A stretch of 64,000 bases of DNA from an uncultured Dokdonia sp. (GCF_937910895.1 NZ_CALEMI010000161.1:1-64000), one strand, 5' to 3'. Numbered from the stretch's first letter, positions 37,196 to 46,981 are shown. Notes: generated by a model not told the origin, from the sequence alone. Made by a program: numbers and translations.

Positions 37196-38845
37196 ATGTG
37201 TAATCACGATCACAACTCAAAAGAAAAAGCACAAAAAGGGCAAAAGTTATTTGAAGGCCCTTCTGCAAAAATTACCGATCAACATCACGATCAAGAACAT
37301 ACTACGTGGAGTAGACGTTCCTTTATGCAAGCCCTGGGTCTTGTAGGAACAGGATCTATTATGGTAGGAGGCACCAACCTCTCTGCAGCGTCACCCTCTC
37401 GACTAACAACCGCTCTTGCAAATGCAGATAGTGACCGTATCCTCGTGTTAATCCGATTAAAAGGAGGAAATGATGGTCTTAACACCATTGTGCCTATTTA
37501 CGATTATGACTTCTATGCACAAAGTAGACCTACGATACGCTATCAAGAAAATGATCTCTATAATCTCTCTCCAGATTTTGGCATTCCTCCTTCGATGGAT
37601 CCATTACAATCCTTATGGGGAAATGGTCAGATGAAGGTGGTACACGGTGTAGGCTACCCAGATCAAAGTCTCTCGCATTTTAGAGGATCTGATATTTGGG
37701 CATCAGCGCAACCTGATGAGATAGATGATACCGGTGTTTTGGGTCGCTATTTTGAAGATTTATATCCTGACTTTTTAATCAATCCACCCGATATACCACC
37801 AGCCATTCAGATTGGAAGTAGCGGAAATTTAATTTTTGATGGAGATGAAGCAGGCTATGCGTTTTCTGTTGCGAATCCACAACAATTAGAAGATATTGCA
37901 GAAAATGGCGTACTGCACGACGTGACCAATATCCCTGATTGTACGTTTGGAGATCAATTAGGATTTATGCGGAGTGTAATTAACACCTCATTTACCTATG
38001 CAAGCACGATCAATGAAGCTTATGAGAGTGCAAGTAATGCGGTAGAATATGGCGCTGGACAACTCGCTCGGCAACTTGCCATTGTCGCAAGAATGATCAA
38101 AGGAGGGCTCGGAACGCAAGTATATCTGGTAACGCTGGGGAGTTTTGACACCCATGCCAACCAACTAGAGAATCACGGCGAACTCCTAAGTGACCTGTCT
38201 GCCTCCGTAAAGAATTTTTACGACGACCTGAATAGCACAGGGATGGGAGAAAATGTACTCTCTATGACCTTTTCTGAGTTTGGCCGTCGTATTGAAGAAA
38301 ATGGCTCCAATGGTACCGATCACGGAACCGCTTCTCCTATCTTAATGTTTGGCGACGGTCTCAACGACCAAGGTTTTGTAGGGACACATCCCGATATTCA
38401 AGACCCTGATCAAACCGGAAATCCTGCCTTCACCACCGATTTCAGACAAGTATATGCCACGGTTTTAAAACAGTGGTTATGCATCGATGAAAGTCTTGTT
38501 GATCAGATTCTATTTGGACAGACTTATGAGCCACTAGACTTAGGATTTAGCTGCACGGCTTTAGGGGTTACTGATTTTGCTACCACTGGCTTCCAACACC
38601 TAGCCACCTATCAAGGTGATCAAACCTTTATTGAATTTACCATGCCCACTACCGCTAGAGTCACAGTCTCCTTATTCAATTTATTAGGACAGGAAGTAGG
38701 GAAATTGAAAGACGAGTTTAGTCTGGAAGGTCCGCAACGTTTGAATGTGAAGCAATCTGTGCGTACCCGTTTACGAACAGGACAATATATCTATCGTATT
38801 TCTTTTAATGGGAAAAGTTATAGTAAGTCTATTCTGGTGAAATAG
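37196..38845 (+). CDS. DUF1501 domain-containing protein with twin-arginine-like start and T9SS tail
   Basis: A 549-residue protein. Residues about 38-60 hold a twin-arginine-like motif (SRRSFMQALGLVG) and a hydrophobic stretch. The DUF1501 domain covers about residues 80-460 (LVLIRLKGGNDGLNT, SHFRGSDIWASA, FSEFGRRIEENGSNGTDHG), a fold related to alkaline phosphatases and sulfatases. The final 85 residues (VSLFNLLGQEVGKL, GQYIYRISFNGKSYSKSILV) are a T9SS type A sorting domain. It forms an operon with the DUF1800 gene. Confidence 0.92.
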   Translation: MCNHDHNSKEKAQKGQKLFEGPSAKITDQHHDQEHTTWSRRSFMQALGLVGTGSIMVGGTNLSAASPSRLTTALANADSDRILVLIRLKGGNDGLNTIVPIYDYDFYAQSRPTIRYQENDLYNLSPDFGIPPSMDPLQSLWGNGQMKVVHGVGYPDQSLSHFRGSDIWASAQPDEIDDTGVLGRYFEDLYPDFLINPPDIPPAIQIGSSGNLIFDGDEAGYAFSVANPQQLEDIAENGVLHDVTNIPDCTFGDQLGFMRSVINTSFTYASTINEAYESASNAVEYGAGQLARQLAIVARMIKGGLGTQVYLVTLGSFDTHANQLENHGELLSDLSASVKNFYDDLNSTGMGENVLSMTFSEFGRRIEENGSNGTDHGTASPILMFGDGLNDQGFVGTHPDIQDPDQTGNPAFTTDFRQVYATVLKQWLCIDESLVDQILFGQTYEPLDLGFSCTALGVTDFATTGFQHLATYQGDQTFIEFTMPTTARVTVSLFNLLGQEVGKLKDEFSLEGPQRLNVKQSVRTRLRTGQYIYRISFNGKSYSKSILVK

Positions 38846-38925
38846 GTCTAGTCACTAGTTTTCAGTTACAGTACGCAGTAAAAATATAAAGTGATCACAC
38901 TCTTTTTTGGAGTTAATTCTTTATC

Positions 38926-38941
38926 CGCTTTCACGAAAGTG
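38926..38941. repeat. dispersed palindrome, degenerate intergenic copy
   Basis: CGCTTTCACGAAAGTG differs from the full palindrome by two changes, one in the centre and one in the right arm. Confidence 0.6.
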
Positions 38942-39016
38942 AACCCAAAATCCATTAAACTAGTGTAGACACAATTCATTTGTCCCTCGGGATGCTCCCT
39001 TAGCCGTTTGTTTTCT

Positions 39017-39024
39017 TATTTTTG
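39017..39024 (+). promoter_or_regulatory. candidate -7 box for metG
   Basis: TATTTTTG matches TAnnTTTG and lies 19 bases before the metG ATG. No well-spaced -33 box was seen. Confidence 0.4.
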
Positions 39025-39043
39025 TGCCTTTAAATCATAGTTA

Positions 39044-41143
39044 ATGTCTCAAAGATATACCATTACCGCTGCTTTACCGTATACCAACGGTCCCATACAT
39101 ATAGGTCATCTCGCAGGCGTGTACGTTCCTGCCGATATTTATGCACGCTATCTCCGTATGCAAGGTGCCGATGTTGCTTTTGTGTGTGGAAGTGATGAGC
39201 ATGGTGTTCCTATTACCATCAAAGCAAAAAAAGAAGGCATTACTCCTCAAGATGTCGTTGATAAGTACCATGCGATTATCAAGCAATCCTTTCTTGATTT
39301 TGGGATTACGTTTGATAATTACTCGCGTACCACGGCGAAGATTCATCATGAGACTGCATCCGACTTTTTTAAGACGATGTATGATCAAGGAAAATTCCTA
39401 GAAGAAACGAATGCGCAATTATACGACGTCGAAGCAGAACAATTTTTAGCCGATCGGTTTGTGACAGGTACCTGTCCTAAATGTGGCTTTGAAGAAGCGT
39501 ATGGCGATCAGTGTGAAAACTGTGGAACTTCCCATAATGCCACCGATTTGATCAATCCTAAAAGTGCGATTTCTGGAGCGGTACCTTCGCTTAAAGAAAC
39601 CAAACATTGGTTTTTACCCTTAGATCAATATGACGAATTCTTTAGAGAATGGATTTTAAAAGGCCATAAAAAAGATTGGAAAACCAATGTCTACGGACAA
39701 TGCAAATCATGGATCGATGATGGTTTACGCCCTCGTGCCGTAACCCGTGATCTCGATTGGGGAATCCCTGTGCCAGTCGAAGGTGCCGAAGGAAAAGTAC
39801 TCTACGTTTGGTTTGATGCCCCTATCGGTTATATCTCTGCCACCAAAGAATGGGCGGCCCGTGAAGGAAAAGACTGGGAACCATATTGGAAAGATAAAAA
39901 CACCAAACTCATTCACTTTATTGGGAAGGATAATATTGTGTTTCACTGCATTATTTTCCCTGCGATGCTTAAAGGACATGGCGATTATATCTTACCTGAT
40001 AATGTACCTGCCAATGAGTTTTTAAATCTAGAAGGGCGTAAACTGTCTACTTCCAAAAATTGGGCGGTTTGGCTACACGAGTACCTTGAAGATTTTCCTG
40101 AGAAACAGGATGTATTGCGTTATGTACTCACAGCAAATGCACCTGAAGGAAAAGACAATGATTTTACGTGGAAGGACTTTCAACAACGTAATAATAACGA
40201 ACTTGTAGCTACTTTTGGAAACTTCATTAACCGTGTAGCGGTGTTGACACAAAAATATTATGACGGTGTCGTGCCTACGCCGGATACTTTTAATGAAGTA
40301 GATTTACAAACCTTGGAAGAAATACGTGCCTATCCAGCTGTGATAGGAAGTAGTTTGGAAAAATACCGCTTTCGCGAAAGCCAAAACAGCCTCATCAACC
40401 TAGCGCGATTAGGAAACAAATACCTCGCCGATGAAGAGCCTTGGAAAACCATCAAAACCGACGAAGAGCGTACCAAAACCGTGATGTATGTCGCCCTTCA
40501 AATCGCTACCGCATTAGCTGTGCTCAGCGAACCGTTTTTGCCTTTTACTTCTAAAAAGTTAAAAGTGATTCTGAACACCCAATCACTTCCAGCCTTGAGT
40601 TGGAACGATATATATGGCTTCTCCCCCTACCAGGGGGAGATGTCTGCCGATGAGGCAGACAGAGGGGGTCTGTTGCCTGCAGGACACACCTGCGGAACAT
40701 CTGAACTCCTCTTCTCAAAAATAGAAGATGCTGATATCCAAAAACAATTAGAAAAATTGGAAGCTAGTAAAAAAGCAAACGAAGCTGAGAATGCCGTTGC
40801 CGAGCCTCAAAAAGAGACCATAGGTTTTGAAGATTTTTCAAAAATCGATATGCGTGTGGGCACCATTATAGAAGCTGAAAAAATGCCGAAAACCAAAAAG
40901 CTTTTAAAACTTACAGTAGATACAGGTATTGACGTACGTACCATTGTTTCTGGAATCGCAGAAAGCTTCACTGCCGAAGAGGTTATTGGAAAAAAAGTAA
41001 CGGTATTGGTCAACTTAGCGCCACGTGCGTTACGCGGTGTCGAAAGCCAAGGCATGATCCTTATGACTGAAGATGCCAATGGGAAATTGGTGTTTTTAAA
41101 TCCTGATACAGATGGAGTGAAGAATGGGGAGACGATTAGTTAA
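39044..41143 (+). CDS. metG: methionyl-tRNA synthetase with an in-frame repeat insertion
   Basis: A 699-residue enzyme that charges tRNA-Met. HIGH signature PIHIGHLAG near residue 16, zinc knuckle [23 protein letters not shown]-like KLSTSK, an anticodon-binding helical domain ([11 protein letters not shown]), and a C-terminal tRNA-binding domain from about residue 600 ([11 protein letters not shown]). Residues about 526-542 ([17 protein letters not shown]) are encoded by a double hairpin and look like an insertion between the catalytic and C-terminal parts. The dispersed palindrome at 40368-40381 reads RFRES in a region where the helix naturally has RFRE. A strong hairpin follows the stop. 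Confidence 0.97.
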   Translation: MSQRYTITAALPYTNGPIHIGHLAGVYVPADIYARYLRMQGADVAFVCGSDEHGVPITIKAKKEGITPQDVVDKYHAIIKQSFLDFGITFDNYSRTTAKIHHETASDFFKTMYDQGKFLEETNAQLYDVEAEQFLADRFVTGTCPKCGFEEAYGDQCENCGTSHNATDLINPKSAISGAVPSLKETKHWFLPLDQYDEFFREWILKGHKKDWKTNVYGQCKSWIDDGLRPRAVTRDLDWGIPVPVEGAEGKVLYVWFDAPIGYISATKEWAAREGKDWEPYWKDKNTKLIHFIGKDNIVFHCIIFPAMLKGHGDYILPDNVPANEFLNLEGRKLSTSKNWAVWLHEYLEDFPEKQDVLRYVLTANAPEGKDNDFTWKDFQQRNNNELVATFGNFINRVAVLTQKYYDGVVPTPDTFNEVDLQTLEEIRAYPAVIGSSLEKYRFRESQNSLINLARLGNKYLADEEPWKTIKTDEERTKTVMYVALQIATALAVLSEPFLPFTSKKLKVILNTQSLPALSWNDIYGFSPYQGEMSADEADRGGLLPAGHTCGTSELLFSKIEDADIQKQLEKLEASKKANEAENAVAEPQKETIGFEDFSKIDMRVGTIIEAEKMPKTKKLLKLTVDTGIDVRTIVSGIAESFTAEEVIGKKVTVLVNLAPRALRGVESQGMILMTEDANGKLVFLNPDTDGVKNGETIS
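40368..40381. repeat. dispersed palindrome inside metG (RFRES frame)
   Basis: GCTTTCGCGAAAGC is read YRFRESQ in the anticodon-binding helical domain. Confidence 0.85.
40619..40672. repeat. double-hairpin repeat element inserted in frame in metG
   Basis: TCTCCCCC/GGGGGAGA and TGTCTGCC/GGCAGACA are two adjacent inverted repeats with 5-base loops. Together with AGAGGGGG they form a block of about 54 bases, a multiple of three. It encodes [16 protein letters not shown]. Confidence 0.8.
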
Positions 41144-41185
41144 TAATATAAAGGTGTAGTAATTACTACACCTTTATATTATTTT
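41142..41185. terminator. strong bidirectional terminator after metG
   Basis: A perfect 19-base stem with a 4-base AATT loop; the arms include AAAGGTGTAGT and ACTACACCTTT. T-runs follow in both directions. It separates metG from the convergent serine hydrolase gene. Confidence 0.9.
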
Positions 41186-41189
41186 ACCC

Positions 41190-42290
41190 TTATAATACCT
41201 CCTTAATCCGAGAAATAAACACATCGTTACTCGTCCAAGACTTTCCAAGACGTACAATAATGAGGTCTTCACTGGGAGAGACATATACTTGTTGACCTAA
41301 AATCCCTAAGGCATAAAAATCTTCCTCGCAATTTTTACTATACCATTGGTATTGATAACAATCATTTTCTTTATTGGGTGTTACTAGCTTTTCTACCCAT
41401 GCTTTTGAGACAATTTGCTTGCCATTATACTCGCCTTTATAGATCATGAGACGGGCAATTTTAGCCAAATCAATCGCCGTCGTATTCAGACAGCAAAAGG
41501 CTTTGGTATTTTTATTCTTCTCATCGTCATAACTCCATGTAGCAGGATTTTCCATTTCCAAGGGAATCCACAATTTGGTTTCTAGGTATTTCCCAAGTTG
41601 CATTCCCGTGACACGCTCTACCGCAATACCAAGCAAGGTCGTGCATACACTTTGATACTCGTGATGTGTCCCTGGTTGATAATTAAATTTCATCTTGGAA
41701 ATTTGCTTGAGCTGTTTCTTCCCATAATACAATCGGCTTACTTCATCAAACGGACTGCTATAACTTTCGTCAAATTCTAATCCTGCACGCATGTCTAACA
41801 AATGCGCTAACGTCAGTTTCTTAAATAAAGGATCGGCGTCGTTGAGCTCTGGAATGTATTTGGTAATCGGGTCGTGTACACTTTCTATTTTTCCTTCATC
41901 GATAGCTATACCCACCAACAACGAGGTTACCGATTTTGATACGGAGAAAATATTAGAAATAGAATCTCTTTTATAGCCTTCATAATAATTCTCAAACACA
42001 ATCGCATCATCCTTTATGACTAAAAATGCTGTCGTTTCTGAATGGATATCCAGCACTTTATCCATCGCATATCGTTTTCCATCTACAGAAAAGGAAAGCG
42101 TATCTAATTTTTTTGCTTCGTCTGTTGTACTTCCGTCTTTAAAATAAAACGTATTCTCTCCAGTATTTACCTCTGTATATGGGAAAATTTTATGATCATC
42201 TATATCGGCTTTATAATACCGAATCATACGTCCATAATGACACGATTGTAAACATAAAATAAGAAGTAAAAGAATTGCTTTTTTCATCAT
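41190..42290 (-). CDS. serine hydrolase lipoprotein (class C beta-lactamase fold)
   Basis: A 366-residue protein with lipobox LQSC (cysteine 17). Motif 1 is S116-V-S-K119 in FSVSKSVTSL. The tyrosine motif is HHEYQSV, with YQS instead of the usual YSN. The family (S12) covers DD-peptidases, esterases and beta-lactamases; here it should sit on the envelope. It is not closely similar to the T9SS serine hydrolase at 9337. The LytTR gene lies 90 bases upstream on the same strand. Confidence 0.88.
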   Translation of the reverse strand: MMKKAILLLLILCLQSCHYGRMIRYYKADIDDHKIFPYTEVNTGENTFYFKDGSTTDEAKKLDTLSFSVDGKRYAMDKVLDIHSETTAFLVIKDDAIVFENYYEGYKRDSISNIFSVSKSVTSLLVGIAIDEGKIESVHDPITKYIPELNDADPLFKKLTLAHLLDMRAGLEFDESYSSPFDEVSRLYYGKKQLKQISKMKFNYQPGTHHEYQSVCTTLLGIAVERVTGMQLGKYLETKLWIPLEMENPATWSYDDEKNKNTKAFCCLNTTAIDLAKIARLMIYKGEYNGKQIVSKAWVEKLVTPNKENDCYQYQWYSKNCEEDFYALGILGQQVYVSPSEDLIIVRLGKSWTSNDVFISRIKEVL

Positions 42291-42380
42291 CAGTTGTTAA
42301 TTTTATAATTGATTACTGACGACAAAACTATATTCTATTACACGTGTAAACCTATAATACAGTGGGATTGTGGCGAAATG

Positions 42381-43178
42381 TTACTTATTTGTGGCGAGTT
42401 GTAATTTACTTTTCACATCACCTTGTAATCCTCTAGAAACAGGAATATGTGTTGTATACCCTATATCAACAAATAGCTTTTTATTCTCTATATGGTATTG
42501 TTTAAAATGTATTGGGTTAATCAAAAAAGATCGGTGTGTTTTAATCAACTCTGGAAACGATTTTTCTATTTCAGAAATAGCGCTTCTTACCAACTTTTTT
42601 TCAATTGTTTCTCCTTTAAAAAAATAAACCTCTACATAATTATCTGAAGATTGCACAAATAAAAGTTCATGAAAATCAAGCTGTATAAAATCATATTGGC
42701 CTTGTCCTTTGATAGTAATTTGATCTTCTAACTGTATGCGTTCTGAAAACTTACCAATGATGAAACGAGTGATTATAACAAAAGGAAGTATGATCGTAAG
42801 ACCTGGTAAATATACTAGTTTTGTATATTCAAAATAGGAATACACTCCTTCTTCACCTAGAACTACGGCATATTTATAAAACAAATAATTAATTAATGTT
42901 CCTATACAGACGACTAAAACCAAATAGATTCCTTCGTTTTTAAAATACCAGAATTTCTGTCTTTTTGTAATACGATATTGATATACCAAGGGAACTACAT
43001 AACAAAGCCCTTCTATCAATCCATAAATAGGCAATAATGTTAATTTTTCGCTAGCCGAAAATCTATATATATCAAAAGGTTCAGAAAAGTATAAAAAAAC
43101 AAATACCCATATACTGAGCCCTAAAGCTATCCAGAAATGATTTTGAATATTCTTATGAAATGGATATTGTTTTTTCAT
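42381..43178 (-). CDS. LytTR-family DNA-binding regulator with membrane domain
   Basis: A 265-residue protein. Four hydrophobic helices (ALGLSIWVFVFLYF, LLPIYGLIEGLCYVVPLVY, YLVLVVCIGTLINYLF, LPGLTIILPFVIITRFI) cover residues 12-145. The LytTR domain follows (IQLDFHELLFVQSSDNYVEV, KLVRSAISEIEKSF, KTHRSFLINP, IPVSRGLQ). Lacking a receiver domain, it probably responds to a membrane signal directly. It may control the neighbouring serine hydrolase gene, but no site was seen. Confidence 0.9.
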   Translation of the reverse strand: MKKQYPFHKNIQNHFWIALGLSIWVFVFLYFSEPFDIYRFSASEKLTLLPIYGLIEGLCYVVPLVYQYRITKRQKFWYFKNEGIYLVLVVCIGTLINYLFYKYAVVLGEEGVYSYFEYTKLVYLPGLTIILPFVIITRFIIGKFSERIQLEDQITIKGQGQYDFIQLDFHELLFVQSSDNYVEVYFFKGETIEKKLVRSAISEIEKSFPELIKTHRSFLINPIHFKQYHIENKKLFVDIGYTTHIPVSRGLQGDVKSKLQLATNK

Positions 43179-43237
43179 TCAAAAATTAAAAATACTAAAG
43201 TCCAATATAAATAAAAGGATAAACATTAATTTTTAGT

Positions 43238-43245
43238 TACTTTTG
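43238..43245 (+). promoter_or_regulatory. candidate -7 box for tex
   Basis: TACTTTTG matches TAnnTTTG, 26 bases before the TTG start of tex. Confidence 0.4.
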
Positions 43246-43271
43246 AATGAATACCCATAAAAAAAGAGTCC

Positions 43272-45395
43272 TTGCTACAGTACATCCAGAAACACACCCA
43301 ACTTCCAGAATCCGGTATCAAAAACACCCTAAAACTCCTCGCCGAAGATTGTACCTTACCTTTTATTGCTCGCTACCGGAAAGAAGCTACGGGGAATCTG
43401 GATGAAGTGGAGATTGGTCAGATTATCACGTTTAAAGAGCAATTTGAAACACTGGAAAAGCGTAAAGCAACCATCTTAAAAGCGCTGGAAGAACAAAATG
43501 TATTAACAGACGAATTACGATCTAAAGTAAACACGGCACAAGATCTAACTACCCTAGAAGACCTCTACCTTCCTTATAAGAAGAAACGCAAGACCAAAGC
43601 AGAGACCGCTCGTAAAAACGGATTAGAACCCTTGGCTAAAATGATCATGAGCCAGAATGCAAATGATCTCGACGGACTTGCACAGCGCTATACGAACAGT
43701 GAAGTCCCTTCTGCTGAAGACGCTCTAGAAGGTGCCCGCCATATTATTTCTGAGTGGATTAATGAACGTGCCGATATACGTACAGGAATTCGCCAACAAT
43801 TAGAGTGTTTTGCACTCATAGAAACCAAAGTCATCAAGACCAAAGAAACGGATGAGAAAGCGCAAAAATTTAGAGATTACTTCAATTGGTCTGAGTCTTT
43901 AAACCGATGTCCTTCACATCGCTTACTCGCTATTTTGCGTGCTGAAAATGAAGGCTATATTCGTGTAAAAATAACAATTGATGACGATCGTGCGCTAGAA
44001 AAAATAGAACGCAAACTCATCCGATCTCATAACGAATGTGCCACACACATCGAACTCGCCATCAAAGATGCGTATAAGCGCTTATTGCTTCCTTCTTTAT
44101 CCAATGAAGCGCTCTCGGAAGCCAAAAAGAAAGCTGATGAAACCGCGATTCAAGTATTTGCTAAAAACCTCAAACAACTCCTACTCGGTTCGCCATTGGG
44201 AGAAAAACGCATTCTCGCCATTGACCCAGGCTTTAGAACGGGTTGTAAAGTGGTTTGTCTAGACGCACAGGGCGGTTTGTTACACAATGAGACCATCTAT
44301 CCACATGCACCCAAAAACGACGACAAAGGAGCGATTAAGAAACTGAGTTCGCTGACAGACGCCTATAAAATAGAAGCGATTGCCATCGGAAATGGAACTG
44401 CGTCTCGTGAGACCGAACGCCTTGTCAAACGCATTCATTTTAAAAATGAGATGCAAGTGTTTGTGGTAAGCGAAGCGGGTGCTTCGATTTACTCGGCTTC
44501 CAAAATTGCGAGAGATGAGTTTCCTAATTACGACGTGACGGTACGTGGTGCGGTTTCGATTGGAAGACGCCTCGCTGATCCGCTGGCGGAATTGGTGAAG
44601 ATAGATGCTAAATCCATTGGTGTGGGTCAATATCAGCACGATGTAGACCAAACGGCACTTAAAAATAGCTTGGATCGCGTGGTCGAAATGTGTGTGAATA
44701 GCGTTGGGGTCAATGTCAATACCGCAAGTGCACCACTGCTAAGTTATGTGTCAGGGATTGGACCTAAATTGGCAGAAGGAGTGGTACGCTTTCGCGAAAG
44801 CGAGGGACCCTTTACCTCCAGAGTTGCCATCAAAAAAGTACCACGTCTCGGTGGAAAAGCCTTTGAGCAAGCAGCAGGTTTCCTCAGAATTAAAGATGCT
44901 AAAAATCCGCTGGATGACTCCTCAGTACATCCAGAACGCTACAAACTTGTAGAAAAAATAGCTAAAGATCAGAAGATTTCTGTTGCTGAAATGATTGGAA
45001 ATAATAAACGTTTACAGGCCATTGATCTCCAAAAATATGTTACTGAAGATGTGGGATTGCCTACACTGACTGATATTATCACAGAACTAGAAAAACCAGG
45101 GCTTGACATCAGAGAAAAAGCCAAAGTGTTTACGTTTAACCAAAATATTAGAACGATTGAAGATTTACAACCTGGACAATTACTTCCTGGCATTGTGAAT
45201 AATGTGACTAATTTTGGATGCTTTGTCGATATTGGAATCAAAGAAAGTGGACTGATTCATATTTCAAACCTCGCCGATGGTTTTGTGTCGGATGTTTCGG
45301 CGCATGTAAGTCTGCAACAACAAATTATTGTCAAAGTATTGGAGGTTGACATTTCGCGAAAGCGGATTCAATTAAAATTACATACATCATCCTAA
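43272..45395 (+). CDS. tex: Tex family S1 RNA-binding protein
   Basis: A 707-residue protein, starting at TTG; the nearest upstream ATG is out of frame. N-terminal Tex domain (LPFIARYRKEATGNLDE), YqgF-like RNase H fold (ILAIDPGFRTGCKVV, about residue 315), helix-hairpin-helix (SYVSGIGPKLAEGVV, SRVAIKKVPRLGGKAFEQAAG), and a C-terminal S1 domain (LLPGIVNNVTNFGCFVDIG, ESGLIHISNLAD). Tex is a nucleic-acid-binding protein related to eukaryotic Spt6. Two copies of the dispersed palindrome are in frame: RFRES in the HhH region and SRKR at the very C-terminus. Confidence 0.96.
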   Translation: MLQYIQKHTQLPESGIKNTLKLLAEDCTLPFIARYRKEATGNLDEVEIGQIITFKEQFETLEKRKATILKALEEQNVLTDELRSKVNTAQDLTTLEDLYLPYKKKRKTKAETARKNGLEPLAKMIMSQNANDLDGLAQRYTNSEVPSAEDALEGARHIISEWINERADIRTGIRQQLECFALIETKVIKTKETDEKAQKFRDYFNWSESLNRCPSHRLLAILRAENEGYIRVKITIDDDRALEKIERKLIRSHNECATHIELAIKDAYKRLLLPSLSNEALSEAKKKADETAIQVFAKNLKQLLLGSPLGEKRILAIDPGFRTGCKVVCLDAQGGLLHNETIYPHAPKNDDKGAIKKLSSLTDAYKIEAIAIGNGTASRETERLVKRIHFKNEMQVFVVSEAGASIYSASKIARDEFPNYDVTVRGAVSIGRRLADPLAELVKIDAKSIGVGQYQHDVDQTALKNSLDRVVEMCVNSVGVNVNTASAPLLSYVSGIGPKLAEGVVRFRESEGPFTSRVAIKKVPRLGGKAFEQAAGFLRIKDAKNPLDDSSVHPERYKLVEKIAKDQKISVAEMIGNNKRLQAIDLQKYVTEDVGLPTLTDIITELEKPGLDIREKAKVFTFNQNIRTIEDLQPGQLLPGIVNNVTNFGCFVDIGIKESGLIHISNLADGFVSDVSAHVSLQQQIIVKVLEVDISRKRIQLKLHTSS
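44787..44802. repeat. dispersed palindrome inside tex (RFRES frame)
   Basis: CGCTTTCGCGAAAGCG is read VRFRESEG, where related proteins have a YRxxNG-type helix end of the same length. Confidence 0.85.
45352..45365. repeat. dispersed palindrome at the 3' end of tex (third frame)
   Basis: TTTCGCGAAAGCGG is read ISRKRI in the last strand of the S1 domain. This is the only copy in the window using this frame. Confidence 0.8.
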
Positions 45396-45417
45396 AATCA
45401 TATTATCTACTATACTT

Positions 45418-46857
45418 ATGAGAGGTCTTATCTTTCTTTTTTTGTTTTTTTTATCCCAACTAGTGATCGCTCAAGAGCCTTTTCTAAGTTTTGATCATAA
45501 CGTAAACACACTCGGCAAAAAACCAACCCAGCTTTTTTCGGCTGTATTTCCAGAAAATGATACTTTTTTAATTTTTATAGAAGACTCAAAGCAATTGTCT
45601 GTCTATCAGTTTGATGAAAATGGGAAAGAAACGGCAGAAGGATTTTCATTTCCTAATTTTGCAAAAAAATATCCAAATATAGGAGGATACATCCAAGAGA
45701 ATGGTACCTATACATTATTTCTGTCTAGTACAAACAAAAAGAAATGGGCGATTGTTACATTAGATTTTACATATAAATCATTTAATCTTCAAGAAGCCAA
45801 ACTCGATATAAAAGGAGATCGCATATTGGAATCGTTAACCTACAATGGCAAACACTATTTATTTACGGTACAACGAGATACATCTACGTTTGAAGTATAT
45901 GTGATGGACTCAGAAGGAACCATAACTACACAAACATTCTCTTTTGAAGATGTTGATTTTGGAGGAGGAAGACGTACCATTCCTAATCTAGATCGTTTGC
46001 TACAGGGTTCTTTTTCGAGAGAAGTCGCTATTATAGATAGTGAATCACCTATTGCCTTAGAATCTTCAAAGTCGAACGTTAAATTCTATCAAGAGGAAGC
46101 ACTTGTGACCCTTACGATAGATTCTTCAAAGAATACTACCTTTTATTTACAATTTGATTTAGAAAATAACACGTCTAGTACTCAAACCATTTCTAAAGCT
46201 TCTTTTGATAAGGATATTATCAGCGCTAGATCTAACTCCTTTATTTTTGAAGACAAGCTTTTTACGTTAAAAGTCTCTTCTGATGAGATGGATTTTTCTA
46301 TTTATAACCTAGATTCAATGGAAAATCTAGCTTCCTTTTCGGCTCGAAAAGGAACTCCTATTACCTTTAAAAACACGCCTATTATACAGGAAGGAGGTCA
46401 ATTAGATTCTTATCGCGAACTCGAAAAAACGTCTAAGTTTTTACGTAAAGTAGCCACATCCAATCCTGCTATTACGGTTTTTAAAGAAAATGATCACTAT
46501 ATTATTACTTTGGGGGCTACCCAAGAAATAAGTAACGGAGGTCCTGGTTTTTTTGTCGTTGGAGGAGGACTTGCAGGAGCTCTTGTAAGTGGTGTTATTA
46601 CTGGAATTGCAAATGCAACTTATTATCAATACAATGCATATACGTATACTAAAAGTGCTCGTTTTCAAATGGTACTTGATCGTGATTTACAGTTTGTTCC
46701 TGATGCAGAAATACCGCTCAATGTTTTTGATGAGATCGGTGAGTTTACACAAGAAACATCTCCAAAAGTCATACAAACCGTGTTTAAACTTAAAGACTCT
46801 TATATTTGGGGCGCGCTTAACGCGAAAACAAACACCCTCAATTTCTTTACATTTTAG
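45418..46857 (+). CDS. hypothetical secreted protein, copy 1 of a paralogous pair
   Basis: A 479-residue protein with a signal peptide (FLFLFFLSQLVIAQ). It is beta-rich, possibly propeller-like, and ends FKLKDSYIWGALNAKTNTLNF. Near residue 375 it has a glycine-rich hydrophobic patch (GGPGFFVVGGGLAGALVSG) missing in its paralogue at 47130. Start, end and middle (YIQENGTYTLFL versus KAYINNTYTLYFL) show the two came from a duplication. It has no known family and lies 22 bases after tex. Confidence 0.78.
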   Translation: MRGLIFLFLFFLSQLVIAQEPFLSFDHNVNTLGKKPTQLFSAVFPENDTFLIFIEDSKQLSVYQFDENGKETAEGFSFPNFAKKYPNIGGYIQENGTYTLFLSSTNKKKWAIVTLDFTYKSFNLQEAKLDIKGDRILESLTYNGKHYLFTVQRDTSTFEVYVMDSEGTITTQTFSFEDVDFGGGRRTIPNLDRLLQGSFSREVAIIDSESPIALESSKSNVKFYQEEALVTLTIDSSKNTTFYLQFDLENNTSSTQTISKASFDKDIISARSNSFIFEDKLFTLKVSSDEMDFSIYNLDSMENLASFSARKGTPITFKNTPIIQEGGQLDSYRELEKTSKFLRKVATSNPAITVFKENDHYIITLGATQEISNGGPGFFVVGGGLAGALVSGVITGIANATYYQYNAYTYTKSARFQMVLDRDLQFVPDAEIPLNVFDEIGEFTQETSPKVIQTVFKLKDSYIWGALNAKTNTLNFFTF

Positions 46858-46860
46858 AAC

Positions 46861-46923
46861 GTGCTCAAAATCGCTTACCATTCTATTAATAAACACTCAT
46901 TAACAGATAGCGTCGGTTTCTGA
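46861..46923 (+). pseudogene. remnant of a histone-deacetylase-like gene start
   Basis: This reads GTG CTC AAA ATC GCT and so on, giving VLKIAYHSINKHSLTDSVGF and then a TGA. The intact gene at 48609 starts MLKIAFHPIYKHHLPDGHRF. Twelve of 20 positions agree, without gaps, and the remnant follows the paralogue of the gene that precedes the intact copy. Confidence 0.7.
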
Positions 46924-46946
46924 TAGCGAGATAGTCGAGGTTAATA

Positions 46947-46981
46947 TTTCGTGAACCTGCCTGTCGGCAGACAGTAGCGTA
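46947..46981. repeat. composite palindrome with inserted GC-rich palindrome
   Basis: TTTCGTGAA (46947-46955), the insert CCTGCCTGTCGGCAGACAGT (46956-46975), then AGCGTA. The core has a C-to-T change. Confidence 0.7.
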
